Source: JAFGHJ01 sp964534175 (GTDB lineage: Bacteria > Hydrothermota > UBA3072). From it: DNA of 64,000 bases. The stretch spans positions 40,009-104,008 of the forward strand of contig CAZHNS010000006.1 in assembly GCA_964534175.1 (NCBI GenBank). The letters run 5' to 3'. The notes under the pieces are model-generated. The model made no database searches. It was given only the letters and a program-made list of their open reading frames with translations, and was not told the origin of the DNA. Of this stretch, positions 42,849 through 52,128 are shown in pieces. Within the stretch, counting starts at the first letter, position 1. Every line of letters begins with the position of its first letter. A program made the translations under genes and the position numbers.

Positions 42849-43569
42849 TGATTTTATAGTTCAAACTTTTGATCTCTCCAGGCATTTCGGAAAAATTAAA
42901 GCCGTTGACAATCTCAATCTTTCTGTAAAAAGGGGAGAAATTTTCGGTTTTCTGGGACCAAATGGTGCCGGTAAAACGACTACGATTAGGATGCTATGCG
43001 GAATATTACAGCCTACTTCGGGAATGGCAAAAGTCTGTGGCTTTGATATTGTCAAGGAAGCAGAGCTTTTAAAATCACACATAGGATATGTTTCGCAGAA
43101 ATTCAGCCTTTATCAGGATCTTACAGTATATGAGAATCTCTATTTTTACACCCATATATATGATATTTCCGGACAAAAAGCAAAAGACAGGATAAAGGCA
43201 ATGATAAAACTCGCCGGACTTACCGGCCGAGAAAATACAATATCTTATTACCTTTCGGGAGGATTAAAGCAAAGACTGGCGCTTGTTTGTGCGCTTGTTC
43301 ATGAACCTGAGCTTCTTATACTTGATGAACCTACCGTAGGTGTTGACCCCATTACTCGTAAAGAATTCTGGGATACTTTGAAAGGTCTCGCAAAAGAAGG
43401 TAAAAGTCTCATAGTCTCTACCCATCTCCTGGATGAAGCTTACAAATGTGATTCTCTGGGTTTTATGCATCTGGGTAAACTGGTAGCTTACGGTACCCCA
43501 AAAGAACTTACCAGCAATGGAAAAGAAACGCTTGAAGAAACTTTTGTGCGTCTTGTAAAAAATGCGTAA
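42835..43569 (+). CDS. ABC-2 type exporter ATP-binding protein
   Basis: About 244 aa. Walker A GPNGAGKT (41-48), Q-loop (IGYVSQKFSLYQDL), signature LSGGLKQRLAL, Walker B LLILDEPTVGVDP and H-loop (STHLLDEA). It powers the two permeases that follow. GTG at 42820 is an alternative start 5 codons upstream; neither has an ideal ribosome binding site, so coupling to the overlapping adaptor gene is likely. The cargo may be a drug, lipid or other small molecule. Confidence 0.92.
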   Translation: MPSSNDFIVQTFDLSRHFGKIKAVDNLNLSVKRGEIFGFLGPNGAGKTTTIRMLCGILQPTSGMAKVCGFDIVKEAELLKSHIGYVSQKFSLYQDLTVYENLYFYTHIYDISGQKAKDRIKAMIKLAGLTGRENTISYYLSGGLKQRLALVCALVHEPELLILDEPTVGVDPITRKEFWDTLKGLAKEGKSLIVSTHLLDEAYKCDSLGFMHLGKLVAYGTPKELTSNGKETLEETFVRLVKNA

Positions 43570-44617
43570 TCTTTTAACAATAATCTGGAAGGAGACGATT
43601 CATTTAAAAAGAGACGGACGTTCACTTGTAATTGCTTTCGTTCTGCCTTTATTTATGACTATCTTATATGGATATGCAATATCTTTTGATCTCAAAAAAA
43701 TCCCTACAGGTATAGTCTCGTTAGATAAATCCAGTTATGTAGACGAGGTATTATTTTCTCTTTCGGCGTCTGATTATTTCCGAACAGTTAACTTTGAATC
43801 TACCGGTGAAATGTATAAGGCTCTTTCGGAGGGTGAGATTAAATGTGGTTTTGTTTTTCCATATGATTTCTCTAAAAACAGATATACTAAAGGTTTTTCA
43901 GAAGTGCAGATTCTAGTAGATGGAAGCGATGCCAACCTGGCCAAGAAAGTCCAGCAGACAATGCAAAGTTTTTTAATGGAATCCGAAAACAATGTTCGAT
44001 TCCTATATAATCCCGAACTTAAAAGTAGAAATTTTGTCATTCCCGGTTTGATAGTTGTACTTATGACGATGCTGGGCGTTATCTTGACAACCCGTTCGAT
44101 AGTCGGTGAAAAAGAGCGTGGAAATTTCGAAATGTTGAGTACGACTCCCGTTAAAGCGTACATAATAATACTCGGAAAAATAATACCATACGGAACAATT
44201 GCTTTTATTAATGTGTTTATTATAACAGGGTTCTCTTTTTTCGTATTTAGAATTCCTTTTAAAGGTAGTCTAATTAGTCTTTCTTTCTATTCTATTCTTT
44301 TTCTTTTTCCTACACTGTCTCTCGGTGCAATGATTTCATCTTATGCAAAAACTGAGCTTACTGCGCTTACTACGTCTTTCCTTTCCACGATGCTCCCTTC
44401 AATTATTTTATCGGGTTTTATATTTCCAGTAGAAAATATGCCTTCATGGTTGCAGCCGATATCTACTTTAATACCTGCAACTCATTTTTTGAGAATTGTA
44501 AGAGGTATATTTCTAAAAGGGACTTCTTTTTTTCCTCAAGATTCTTTGAGCCTTTTTGCTTTGGGAACGGTTTATATTTTAGTTTCAATAAAAGGAGCAA
44601 GGAAGAAGATAAACTGA
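43562..44617 (+). CDS. ABC-2 type permease (YbhS/YbhR-like), first subunit
   Basis: 351 aa. One N-terminal membrane helix, a large periplasmic domain (about 45-165), then five C-terminal helices with MLGVILTTRSIVGEKERGNFEMLSTTPV and LSGFIFPVENMPSWLQPISTLIPATHFL, the ABC-2 signature. It overlaps the ATPase gene by 8 nt and is followed after one base by a homologous permease, so the exporter is a heterodimer. Confidence 0.9.
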   Translation: MRNLLTIIWKETIHLKRDGRSLVIAFVLPLFMTILYGYAISFDLKKIPTGIVSLDKSSYVDEVLFSLSASDYFRTVNFESTGEMYKALSEGEIKCGFVFPYDFSKNRYTKGFSEVQILVDGSDANLAKKVQQTMQSFLMESENNVRFLYNPELKSRNFVIPGLIVVLMTMLGVILTTRSIVGEKERGNFEMLSTTPVKAYIIILGKIIPYGTIAFINVFIITGFSFFVFRIPFKGSLISLSFYSILFLFPTLSLGAMISSYAKTELTALTTSFLSTMLPSIILSGFIFPVENMPSWLQPISTLIPATHFLRIVRGIFLKGTSFFPQDSLSLFALGTVYILVSIKGARKKIN

Positions 44618-44618
44618 A

Positions 44619-45683
44619 ATGAAAAAAACACATCTGATTGCAATGTTAAAAAAAGAGTTTAGCCAAATAAGAAGAGATAGGAGATTGTTCCCACTGGTAA
44701 TTTTTGCTCCGGTGATTCAACTTTTTCTCTTTGGTTATGCGGTTAGTCTTGACATAAAAGAAATTCCGATAGCAGTTATGAATGAAAAACAGGATAGTTA
44801 TTCTGGTGAAGTACTGCTTTCTCTTGTATCCAGCAATTATTTTGTTATAAAAGAAAACCTTCGCAGCATACATGAAGTCGAAGAGGCGATTTTACGGGGT
44901 AGGGTAAAGGCAGGGCTTATATTGAGAGAAGACGAGGTTAATATCGTGATTGACGGTTCAGATAATAACACTGCTGCATTAATCGAAGGATATTTTGAAA
45001 AAATACTTGCCGAAAAACGTAATACGCTGGTAGCGACTCCGGTAATTGTGCCGATATTCAGAATCCTATTTAACCCCGAATTAAAGACTGTAAATTTTAT
45101 GGTTCCCGGTGTTACGGGACTGGTTTTGCTTATAATTACTATGGTACTTGCTTCGGCTATATTGGTAAGAGAGAAAGAAATTGGTACTATTGAACATATT
45201 TTCGTTACACCTCTTTCATCTTCTGAGGTAATCCTGGGTAAGCTCCTGCCTTTTATGATAATAGGATTTTTTGACCTTTTTTTGGTGGTTGCGGCGGGTA
45301 TTTTTATTTTTAAAACCCCTTTTAAAGGAAATTTCGCACTTCTTGTTTTTACGACCTTCCCTTTTATACTAACTACTCTTTCCCTTGGAATCTTTATATC
45401 AATAACTTCAAAAACCCAGCAGCAGGCTGTTATGACGGCATTTATGATAATGCTTCCTAACCTCATACTTTCCGGTTTTATGTTTCCTGTTGAAAATATG
45501 CCATTATTTATACAGAAGTTGACTTATATCATACCTGTTAAATACTACCTTATAATTTTAAGGAGTATATTTCTAAAAGGAGCGGGACTGAAAATACTCT
45601 GGAGAGAAACTGTTATCCTCTTTTGCTTCGGTTTTACTTTTTTATTTTTAAGTATATCGGCTTTCAAGAAAAAACTTACATGA
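44619..45683 (+). CDS. ABC-2 type permease (YbhS/YbhR-like), second subunit
   Basis: 354 aa, a paralogue of the preceding permease with the same plan: VREKEIGTIEHIFVTPLSSSEVILGK after the second helix and LSGFMFPVENMPLFIQKLTYIIPVKYYL near the end. ATG starts one base after the first permease's stop. Together with the adaptor and ATPase it makes a complete YbhGFSR-like exporter; the outer-membrane channel is not encoded here. Confidence 0.9.
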   Translation: MKKTHLIAMLKKEFSQIRRDRRLFPLVIFAPVIQLFLFGYAVSLDIKEIPIAVMNEKQDSYSGEVLLSLVSSNYFVIKENLRSIHEVEEAILRGRVKAGLILREDEVNIVIDGSDNNTAALIEGYFEKILAEKRNTLVATPVIVPIFRILFNPELKTVNFMVPGVTGLVLLIITMVLASAILVREKEIGTIEHIFVTPLSSSEVILGKLLPFMIIGFFDLFLVVAAGIFIFKTPFKGNFALLVFTTFPFILTTLSLGIFISITSKTQQQAVMTAFMIMLPNLILSGFMFPVENMPLFIQKLTYIIPVKYYLIILRSIFLKGAGLKILWRETVILFCFGFTFLFLSISAFKKKLT

Positions 45684-45692
45684 TTAAATAGC

Positions 45693-45727
45693 TCTTAGCT
45701 TTTTATCTTCAGCTGTTAGCAAAAAAC
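45693..45727. repeat. Intergenic phrase of the AGCTCTTAGC/AGCTGTTAGC type
   Basis: TAGCTCTTAGC and CAGCTGTTAGC lie just upstream of the 45735 promoter. A sister phrase is at 54097-54127 and again is followed by a promoter. Confidence 0.5.
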
Positions 45728-45734
45728 AACTCCC

Positions 45735-45762
45735 TTGACGTAGTTTAAGTAAGTTTTATTAT
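45735..45762 (+). promoter_or_regulatory. Leaderless promoter of the DUF2062-GNAT pair
   Basis: TTGACG (45735-45740), 16 bp, TATTAT (45757-45762), then 6 nt to ATG at 45769. Confidence 0.65.
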
Positions 45763-45768
45763 ATTATA

Positions 45769-46218
45769 ATGAGAATGGTAAAAAAGATTAAGGAAATTTT
45801 CATTACCTTAATCGAATTAAATAATACCCCCCATGAAATTGCTTTGAGTGTTGCTGTTGGAGTATTCATCGGCATTACTCCGCTTTATGGCTTTCAAACA
45901 GTTCTTGCTGTTCTTCTTGCTATGTTGATTCCTCGGACTCACAAAGTCGCAATAATTATTGGTTCTAACATTTCCCTTCCGTTTATCGCTCCTTTTATTA
46001 GCTGGACAGGATATAGAATTGGGGAATTTCTGTTACATAAGGATTCTCCTAATATAGGATTCTCTACTTTGAAGCATTTCTCTTATAAAGAGGTTGCCGA
46101 AATTCTTTATCCGCTGTTTTTGGGAAGTTTTGTTTTAGGTATAATTGGCGGTTTTGTATTTTATTTTATTATTCTATTTGCGATTAAGAAAAAACGGGAA
46201 AAGAGTAAAAATGAATAA
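45769..46218 (+). CDS. DUF2062 membrane protein
   Basis: 149 aa. The DUF2062 core is IALSVAVGVFIGITPLYGFQTVLAVLLAMLIPRTHKVAIIIGSNISLPFIAPF (several adjacent segments), with three to four membrane helices. The family is often attached to or near glycosyltransferases; biochemical role unknown. A second ATG two codons downstream is possible, but the ATG at 45769 fits the leaderless pattern. Overlaps the GNAT gene by 8 nt. Confidence 0.88.
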   Translation: MRMVKKIKEIFITLIELNNTPHEIALSVAVGVFIGITPLYGFQTVLAVLLAMLIPRTHKVAIIIGSNISLPFIAPFISWTGYRIGEFLLHKDSPNIGFSTLKHFSYKEVAEILYPLFLGSFVLGIIGGFVFYFIILFAIKKKREKSKNE

Positions 46219-46861
46219 GACTGATATTACTATTCGTAAATTTGAAATTGGAGATAAGGAAAGAGTAAAAGAGATATGTCTGGATACGTCTTTTCTTGGG
46301 GAGCCGAGAGAGTTTTTCTTAGACGATAATGAGATATTGAGTAATTTATTGTATGTATACTATACCGATTATGAACCTGAATCATGTTTCATTGCAGTTG
46401 AGGGTGGAAGAGTAGTTGGATATCTGATTGGAAGTAAAAATCTTAAAGCCATGGACATGATGTTTAACTTGAAGCTTCTTCCGGGGATAATTTTAAGAGT
46501 AATATATAAAGGATTGCTATTTAGAAGGAATTTTCTGAAATTTATATTTAACGTTTTAAAAGGTTATTTTAATGGAGATTTTTCTATCCCTGATTTTTTA
46601 CGTGACTATCCGGCGACTTTTCATGTTAATGTCGATTCTGAGTACAGGGGGTGTGGGATAGGTTCGAAGTTGATAGAGCGATATATGGAATATTTAAAAG
46701 AAAAGAAAGTAAAAGGAGTCCATTTTGGTACAATGTCCGAAGGCGCCAAAAAGTTTTTTTTAAAGGTAGGGTTTAAGCTGTTGTTTCAGACTGAAACAGT
46801 CTATCTGAAATATTATTTCAAAAGAAAATTACCATATTATGTTTTTGGTATGAAATTGTGA
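46211..46861 (+). CDS. GNAT-family N-acetyltransferase
   Basis: 216 aa. The acetyl-CoA binding loop is VDSEYRGCGIGSKLIERYMEYL (motif A, R/Q-x-x-G-x-G/A as RGCGIGS), preceded by AVEGGRVVGYLIGSKN and followed by MSEGAKKFFLKVGFKLLFQTETVYL. The open frame reaches 46145, but ATG at 46211, overlapping the DUF2062 stop, gives the standard GNAT start. Substrate unknown. Confidence 0.87.
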   Translation: MNKTDITIRKFEIGDKERVKEICLDTSFLGEPREFFLDDNEILSNLLYVYYTDYEPESCFIAVEGGRVVGYLIGSKNLKAMDMMFNLKLLPGIILRVIYKGLLFRRNFLKFIFNVLKGYFNGDFSIPDFLRDYPATFHVNVDSEYRGCGIGSKLIERYMEYLKEKKVKGVHFGTMSEGAKKFFLKVGFKLLFQTETVYLKYYFKRKLPYYVFGMKL

Positions 46862-46925
46862 GTTATTTATAAGTAATTTTGATAATTCTTGATTTTTCGG
46901 ACAATAAAATCACAAATAAATCACC

Positions 46926-46953
46926 TTGACGTAGTATTGTTATGTTTTATAAT
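46926..46953 (+). promoter_or_regulatory. Predicted promoter of the membrane protein at 47057
   Basis: TTGACG (46926-46931), 16 bp, TATAAT (46948-46953). The leader is about 97 nt. A GTG exactly 6 nt after the -10 opens a 7-codon ORF ending TGA at 46981-46983. Confidence 0.62.
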
Positions 46954-47056
46954 AGTAGAGTGATTGTTTTGGGGTATTTTTGATATTACTGTAAAAAAGT
47001 ATTTTTTAATAATATGTTATATTTACGAAAACAATAATTAAAAAAGGAGCAGGCTC

Positions 47057-47578
47057 ATGACAAAAAGGGATATTTTAAGTGTAGCCAGTAAGGTTTTAGG
47101 TTTATATTTGATAGTTATTTCTCTTAACATCGTAATTATGTCTATTTCAACGGGTATATCCAGTTTTAATTATTACATGGGACAACAAGGAGTATTAAAA
47201 GTGTTACTGGTATTTTTAATTGTTTTTATTCCCTTAAGTCTATATTTTATAATAGCTTTTATACTAATAAGAAAATCGGATATAGTTGCCGAGAAACTTT
47301 GTCGCGGTGATGTAGAAAAGGAGTTGATAATCAACTTAGGAAAAAAAGATTTGATAGATTTTGCTTTTGTTTTAGTCGGAATTGGTTCGATTGGACTCTC
47401 TTTACTAAATTTAGTCAAATTTCTTTCGGTTTTTGTCAATAAATTGAATTATGGGGCTGAGTTTGCTAAACGGTTATGGCCACAATTCTTTGAATTCTTA
47501 ATTCTCCTTTTGTTTGGACTATTTTTAATTTTTGGTTCTAAACGATTAACTGATTTTATAGAAAAAATACGTAAATAA
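47057..47578 (+). CDS. Small polytopic membrane protein, unknown function
   Basis: 173 aa with four predicted membrane segments (about residues 12-31, 48-71, 98-120 and 143-163) and a cytosolic loop RKSDIVAEKLCRGDVEKELIINLGKKD between the second pair. No family is recognised. AAAAAAGGAGCAGG stands before ATG. It has its own promoter and precedes the cytochrome c maturation gene by 29 nt. Confidence 0.75.
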   Translation: MTKRDILSVASKVLGLYLIVISLNIVIMSISTGISSFNYYMGQQGVLKVLLVFLIVFIPLSLYFIIAFILIRKSDIVAEKLCRGDVEKELIINLGKKDLIDFAFVLVGIGSIGLSLLNLVKFLSVFVNKLNYGAEFAKRLWPQFFEFLILLLFGLFLIFGSKRLTDFIEKIRK

Positions 47579-47607
47579 GATACGGAGATTCTTTTAACCC
47601 AGATTAA

Positions 47608-49359
47608 ATGCGTATGAATAGAATAAATTTTACAAAGTTCAGAAAAATTTTCTTCTCAATAAAAACAATGTTTGTGCTTGTGATGGTACTTATTGTGAGT
47701 ATCATTATTGCAACTTTAGTAGAGCGGACATACGGTAGTTCTACAGCAAAGATTTTGGTATATAATGCCTTGTGGTTTGAGATTTTATGGATCTGGTTTT
47801 CGGTCGTTCTTTTTGTAAACCTTATTCGCTCTAAGTTGTGGCAGAGAAAAAAATGGGACGTGGTTCTGTTTCCTTTCGCTTTTTTTGTAATTTTATTTGG
47901 AGTTATACTGACTCGGCATTTTGCTATAGAAGGTTATCTCTCCCTACGCGTGGGAGAATCATCTAACCAATTCGGTGCCAAGCCGTTTCAATTGCCATTT
48001 TCCCTGCACCTTTCGGATTTTAGCGTCGAGCGATATAAGAATTCAGGAGAGCCCTCTCAGTTTCGAAGTGAAGTGGTAATTAAGAATCCTTTTCATAACA
48101 TCGAGAAACCTTATGCTATTTACATGAATCATATTCTTCAGTATAGAGGCTATCGTGTGTATCAATATTCCTTTGATAGGGATGAAAAGGGATCAGTCTT
48201 TTTCGTTTCTCGTGATCCCGGAATCCCTGTGGTGTATTTGGGTTTTTTACTTCTTATAGGAGTGATAGCGCTGGCGTTTTTCCATCCGAACGGTCGAATC
48301 CATGAGCTTGAGAGAGAGATTCGCAAATCGCAATGGTCTCGCCTTAGTGTTCTTCCTTTATGCCTTATGGGCATAATATTCTTGAGTTCGTTAGCTTTTC
48401 ACCTCAAAATAGAGGAATTCTACAACCGCTTTCGTATTTTACCGTGGTTAGGTAAATGGTTTGTATTGGGAGCTTGTGTTTTTTTATTTATAAGTTTAAT
48501 TCGATTTAAACTTAAAGACCGGCTTGAAAAAATATTTCCGACCATTAAAAAAATCTTTCAGTGGGCGATATGGCTTGGATTTTTAATATTTACCATAGGG
48601 GTAGCAATTCGCTGGATTTTTATGGATTATGCCTCGTGGAGTATGAAATACGAATGCATGGTGCTTGCAGGGTGGGCAAGTCTTCTGGCGGGTATTGTTC
48701 TATCTCGTCATTCTCGTTTACCCATGATATGCGGGAGCATACTTTCCGGAATTGTGTTAATTGTATCCCATTTGCCTTCTATATATGGTACTGGATCTGC
48801 TCTGCCTCCTATTTTAAAATCCAGATGGTTTCTTCTTCACGTATCTACAGCAATAGCCAGTTATGGTTTTTTTGTTATAGGTACTATGTTGGCTTTTTTA
48901 AGTCTTTTGGTATTGGCATTTGTGGGGAGTAGAAAAGAAAATCGTATTACAGATGAAATTCTATTATGGAGCAAAATCATAGAACAGGCACTTTGGATCG
49001 GTCTTCTTCTTCTCGCTATAGGGAGTATATTAGGGGCGGTATGGGCTAATGAAACCTGGGGTCGATATTGGGGATGGGATCCCAAAGAATCATGGTCCTT
49101 AATCGTTATTCTTTCTTATTCGTTGGTGCTTAATCTTCGTTTCGTTATAGTTGGCAATTGGCGGTACTGGTTTAATGTCTTCGCATTTCCTGCTTTTGGT
49201 ACAATGCTGATGACGTATTTCGGAGTAAATATGTTTTTTTCAGGTATGCATACATACAGTGGAGAAACAGGAAGTCAATTTCCATTAATAATTTTTTGGA
49301 TTGTTGGGGGATGGATTGCTTTATCGTTTCTTGCGTATCGAAACCGTAGGCGAATTTAA
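47608..49359 (+). CDS. Fused ResB/CcsA (CcsBA) cytochrome c heme lyase
   Basis: 583 aa. The N-terminal half is ResB/CcsB-like: four membrane segments with a periplasmic beta region (EGYLSLRVGESSNQF, YRVYQYSFDRDEKGSVFFVSRDP). The C-terminal half is CcsA with the heme-handling WWD motif (WANETWGRYWGWDPKESWSLI) and flanking histidines (FLLHVSTAIASYGFF and GMHTYSG). It exports heme and attaches it to CxxCH apocytochromes in system II. A CxxCH protein is encoded 1.2 kb downstream on the other strand. It ends 6 nt from the convergent RidA-like gene. The DNA looks less AT-rich than its surroundings. Confidence 0.92.
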   Translation: MRMNRINFTKFRKIFFSIKTMFVLVMVLIVSIIIATLVERTYGSSTAKILVYNALWFEILWIWFSVVLFVNLIRSKLWQRKKWDVVLFPFAFFVILFGVILTRHFAIEGYLSLRVGESSNQFGAKPFQLPFSLHLSDFSVERYKNSGEPSQFRSEVVIKNPFHNIEKPYAIYMNHILQYRGYRVYQYSFDRDEKGSVFFVSRDPGIPVVYLGFLLLIGVIALAFFHPNGRIHELEREIRKSQWSRLSVLPLCLMGIIFLSSLAFHLKIEEFYNRFRILPWLGKWFVLGACVFLFISLIRFKLKDRLEKIFPTIKKIFQWAIWLGFLIFTIGVAIRWIFMDYASWSMKYECMVLAGWASLLAGIVLSRHSRLPMICGSILSGIVLIVSHLPSIYGTGSALPPILKSRWFLLHVSTAIASYGFFVIGTMLAFLSLLVLAFVGSRKENRITDEILLWSKIIEQALWIGLLLLAIGSILGAVWANETWGRYWGWDPKESWSLIVILSYSLVLNLRFVIVGNWRYWFNVFAFPAFGTMLMTYFGVNMFFSGMHTYSGETGSQFPLIIFWIVGGWIALSFLAYRNRRRI

Positions 49360-49365
49360 AAGAAA

Positions 49366-50553
49366 TTATTTTTGAGTTACAAACGCTGCGTCTAATTCAA
49401 ATAAAAGGTCATCCCAACATACATCTGCAACCAAATATACCGCTGGAATATTGGAGATTCCGAGAGATTCCGCGGTTTCTTGGTATAAAGAAAAGTCATT
49501 TTTATTCTTCAGGAATACCGTGGCTTCGCAAAGATTAGAAAAAGAAGCTTCTTCCGGGCGAATGAGCGAATTTACTACTTCTACTGTATGTTTTACTTGA
49601 GAGCTTAAGTTTCCTTTGTGTACCGTTTCTCCTTTTTCGTTAAGGGAGGCTGTTCCCGAAATAAAGAGCCATTTTTCCTCTGGTTCTACTACCTTCATGG
49701 CCCGGGCAAATGCAGAGCCATATCGATAAGGCGAACGCTGCCTGATACCATAAAGAGGTTGTATCCCTATTCCGGTATTGGACCTATGTGCTACCGCAAG
49801 GAGATCCATAATTGTAGAAGTGCCTTCGGGATTTTTCCCTTCGATACCTGTGCTGGCAGGTAAAAAAATATCTTCCGCATGAGTGATATCTCCATTTTTA
49901 AGAAGTCCAAAATCCGTGTAGCATGTATTTCTTGCTGAATTAAATTCATTATACCAGTCCAGAATCTCATCTACATATATCCACGTTCGGACCACATCCC
50001 GGAATGAAGCACCTTCAGATTTCAAAAGAGTTTCCGCTTTACGAAACATCTCTTCTGCTTGTTCTCGTCGATTTTGCGCTTTGGATGAATTTCCTCCATG
50101 CAGTCTTTGGAATTGTAAAAACTTGGCCCCATTTCGACTCCACATTCGACCTAGAGGAACGTTTCTCTCCTGTATAATTTTTACTTTTTCTTCCTTTTGG
50201 GATGGTCGGAAAGCGCGAAGTTGAATCCCCGCAAGCGGATTACCATAACAGGATTTTCCCTCTATATAGGTTACCATTCCGGGATCTTCAGGAAATCTAC
50301 ACCGGATGGTTTTATTTCGAACTTCTATTAATTTTTTATGAATATCAATATTTCCGAATATACGTTCATGAACAATCTGTGCTTCCTCATTGGTCAGAAT
50401 TTCAGTCACTTTATCATAAATAACTTCTGTCATGCTAGTAGGATCCGCCTGGGGATCGGTTACCAATGCGGTTATGCAGAGATAGGTATTCTGAATATCT
50501 GTAAGAAAGATTTTGAATTCCGGATGTTTATCAGTGGTTTGTGTAATTCCCAT
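49366..50553 (-). CDS. RidA-superfamily protein, chorismatase (FkbO/Hyg5)-like
   Basis: 395 aa, about three times a single RidA chain. The C-terminal part has the YjgF/RidA look (KWLFISGTASLNEKGETVHKGNLSSQVKHTVEVVNSLI and LCEATVFLKNK). The middle part repeats it (AEEMFRKAETLLKSEGASFRDVVRTWIYVDEILDWYNEFN, ending LPASTGIEG). The two-domain layout with GNPLAGI resembles chorismatases, which have duplicated RidA folds; the chorismate-lyase residues cannot be verified by eye. It has no signal peptide. No Shine-Dalgarno is visible; it lies 15 nt behind the propeller lipoprotein gene and is probably the last of that operon. Confidence 0.62.
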   Translation of the reverse strand: MGITQTTDKHPEFKIFLTDIQNTYLCITALVTDPQADPTSMTEVIYDKVTEILTNEEAQIVHERIFGNIDIHKKLIEVRNKTIRCRFPEDPGMVTYIEGKSCYGNPLAGIQLRAFRPSQKEEKVKIIQERNVPLGRMWSRNGAKFLQFQRLHGGNSSKAQNRREQAEEMFRKAETLLKSEGASFRDVVRTWIYVDEILDWYNEFNSARNTCYTDFGLLKNGDITHAEDIFLPASTGIEGKNPEGTSTIMDLLAVAHRSNTGIGIQPLYGIRQRSPYRYGSAFARAMKVVEPEEKWLFISGTASLNEKGETVHKGNLSSQVKHTVEVVNSLIRPEEASFSNLCEATVFLKNKNDFSLYQETAESLGISNIPAVYLVADVCWDDLLFELDAAFVTQK

Positions 50554-50568
50554 AGGTTTGTTCTTTGT

Positions 50569-52128
50569 TTATTGCGGTTGCGGACTTGATATCGGTTCTT
50601 CTTCTTTTTTTTGCTCTGGTATCCACTCGGGATCCAGAATTACAGGCTTTGCATTTTGATATGCGGCTTTTGACAAATGTCTGGGTGAAATTTGAACCGG
50701 TTCTCGAATAAATTCAGGTACATTAAATGTTTCTAAACATGCATCATAATATTCCGGATTTTCTTGAGGAAGAAGAAATGGTTTTGTAACATTTCCATTT
50801 TTGTCCACATAAGCGAAATAGGGTCTTGCGAACAAATGATTAATTCGCTTACTGGAAAACACAATCCATCGTCCTTTGCTTGACCAGGCATGAAAACTTT
50901 CGGTGGATTCTGAATTAAGAGGTTTTAATTCTTTCGCTTCTCCAGTTGAAAGTTTTAGAAGGTACAAATCTGAGTTGGAGAGATAAATAGGAAAATTGCC
51001 ATATTCGCAGACAGTAAAGAGTACAAAATTCCCGTCCGGAGAGATTCGGGGTTGATTAATGCTTCCACCTATTTTGGAGCCAGAAAGTACTAGTTCCAAT
51101 TTGCCCCAGGTGCGAGTCTTTTCGTCAAAGGGGATACGCATTAAATCATATAGGATTTGATTATAGGCAAATTCTTGCTCGGAAGCATCTTCATAGGTTT
51201 CCATTTTTTGGGCACTGGAGAAATATAAATATTTTCCGTCAGGAGACCAGGCAGGCCAATTTTCCATATGTTCCGGACTGGAAATCTGGGAATTAGTAGT
51301 AAGAGTATCGGTTTCAATGTCATATACTACGAGATCAGACCCCCGATCTAAAACATCTCTCGGTTCGCCGATGGAATGGAAGAATAAAAGCAGGCGATTT
51401 GCTGAAAATACGGCAAGGTTTCCGGAGGGATGCCATGCAGGGTAGGCTACAGGTCCGTTAATTTCGGTTTTAGTATCGATTTTAGATATTTCGTCTCCAT
51501 TGACCAGTAACATAGATGTGCCCGGACCGCCCCGAAAATGAATGAGCCAGCGATCAGGGGAATTGTCCAAAAAGTTATGGCAATTCATGCAATTGTCTTC
51601 GGTTAATCGATTAACAAAAATAGGCGTTTCATGGAAATTTTCGAGACATCTTTGATATATGCCCATTTTCTTCCAGTAGGAATATAGAGGGCCAAGTCGT
51701 CGGTAGGCAATATAAGAATCGATAGAATCTACGGCAATTTGATTTGTAATTGGAGAAAAACGAAGCCAGTTTCCAATAGAATCTTTTAGAAAAATTTCTA
51801 CTTCATAAGAACTGCCTTTATTTGCCAGTAAAAATCGTTTCCACTCGTTCGATGGAATTCGAATTACGGGAGATTTACAATGAATTTGAATTGCAGGCTC
51901 CACAGATCCGCGAATTTCCACGTGATACTGAATACCAGGTTCTTTAATTTGGAAATTCAATGGGGCAATATTAGGAGGGATGGTAATTCCAGAATAATCC
52001 GGTTTGATTTGAGCAGGTCTTAAAACAAGTGTCGCATCATTCAAGGCTTCGGAGGAGGAAGAACATCCGAGCCAAAAGCTAATAATAAACACAGAAAAAA
52101 AACAAAATAAAAGTTTTTTAATTTTCAT
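50569..52128 (-). CDS. TolB-like propeller lipoprotein with a c-type heme motif
   Basis: 519 aa. Lipoprotein signal (lipobox WLGC, Cys 22). A first domain (about 40-150) is followed by a heme-binding CMNCH, then a TolB/PD40 six-blade propeller: AYPAWHPSGNLAVFSAN, NWPAWSPDGKYLYFSS, NQPRISPDGNFVLFTV and SFHAWSSKGRWIVFSS. It is exported and should need the CcsBA heme lyase of 47608. The start overlaps the upstream membrane-TPR gene by 4 nt. I infer a surface or periplasmic heme protein in electron transfer or sensing; substrate unknown. Confidence 0.83.
   Translation of the reverse strand: MKIKKLLFCFFSVFIISFWLGCSSSSEALNDATLVLRPAQIKPDYSGITIPPNIAPLNFQIKEPGIQYHVEIRGSVEPAIQIHCKSPVIRIPSNEWKRFLLANKGSSYEVEIFLKDSIGNWLRFSPITNQIAVDSIDSYIAYRRLGPLYSYWKKMGIYQRCLENFHETPIFVNRLTEDNCMNCHNFLDNSPDRWLIHFRGGPGTSMLLVNGDEISKIDTKTEINGPVAYPAWHPSGNLAVFSANRLLLFFHSIGEPRDVLDRGSDLVVYDIETDTLTTNSQISSPEHMENWPAWSPDGKYLYFSSAQKMETYEDASEQEFAYNQILYDLMRIPFDEKTRTWGKLELVLSGSKIGGSINQPRISPDGNFVLFTVCEYGNFPIYLSNSDLYLLKLSTGEAKELKPLNSESTESFHAWSSKGRWIVFSSKRINHLFARPYFAYVDKNGNVTKPFLLPQENPEYYDACLETFNVPEFIREPVQISPRHLSKAAYQNAKPVILDPEWIPEQKKEEEPISSPQPQ

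Noticed and set aside
44837..45466. 209-codon minus-strand frame opposite the second ABC-2 permease
   Set aside because: Long only because it is antisense to a hydrophobic gene; composition (Ile, Thr, Ser, Lys rich) is typical of such shadows.
43562..45683. Possible recent gene duplication of the two ABC-2 permeases
   Set aside because: They share plan and motifs but differ throughout; paired permeases are the normal layout of YbhGFSR-type exporters.
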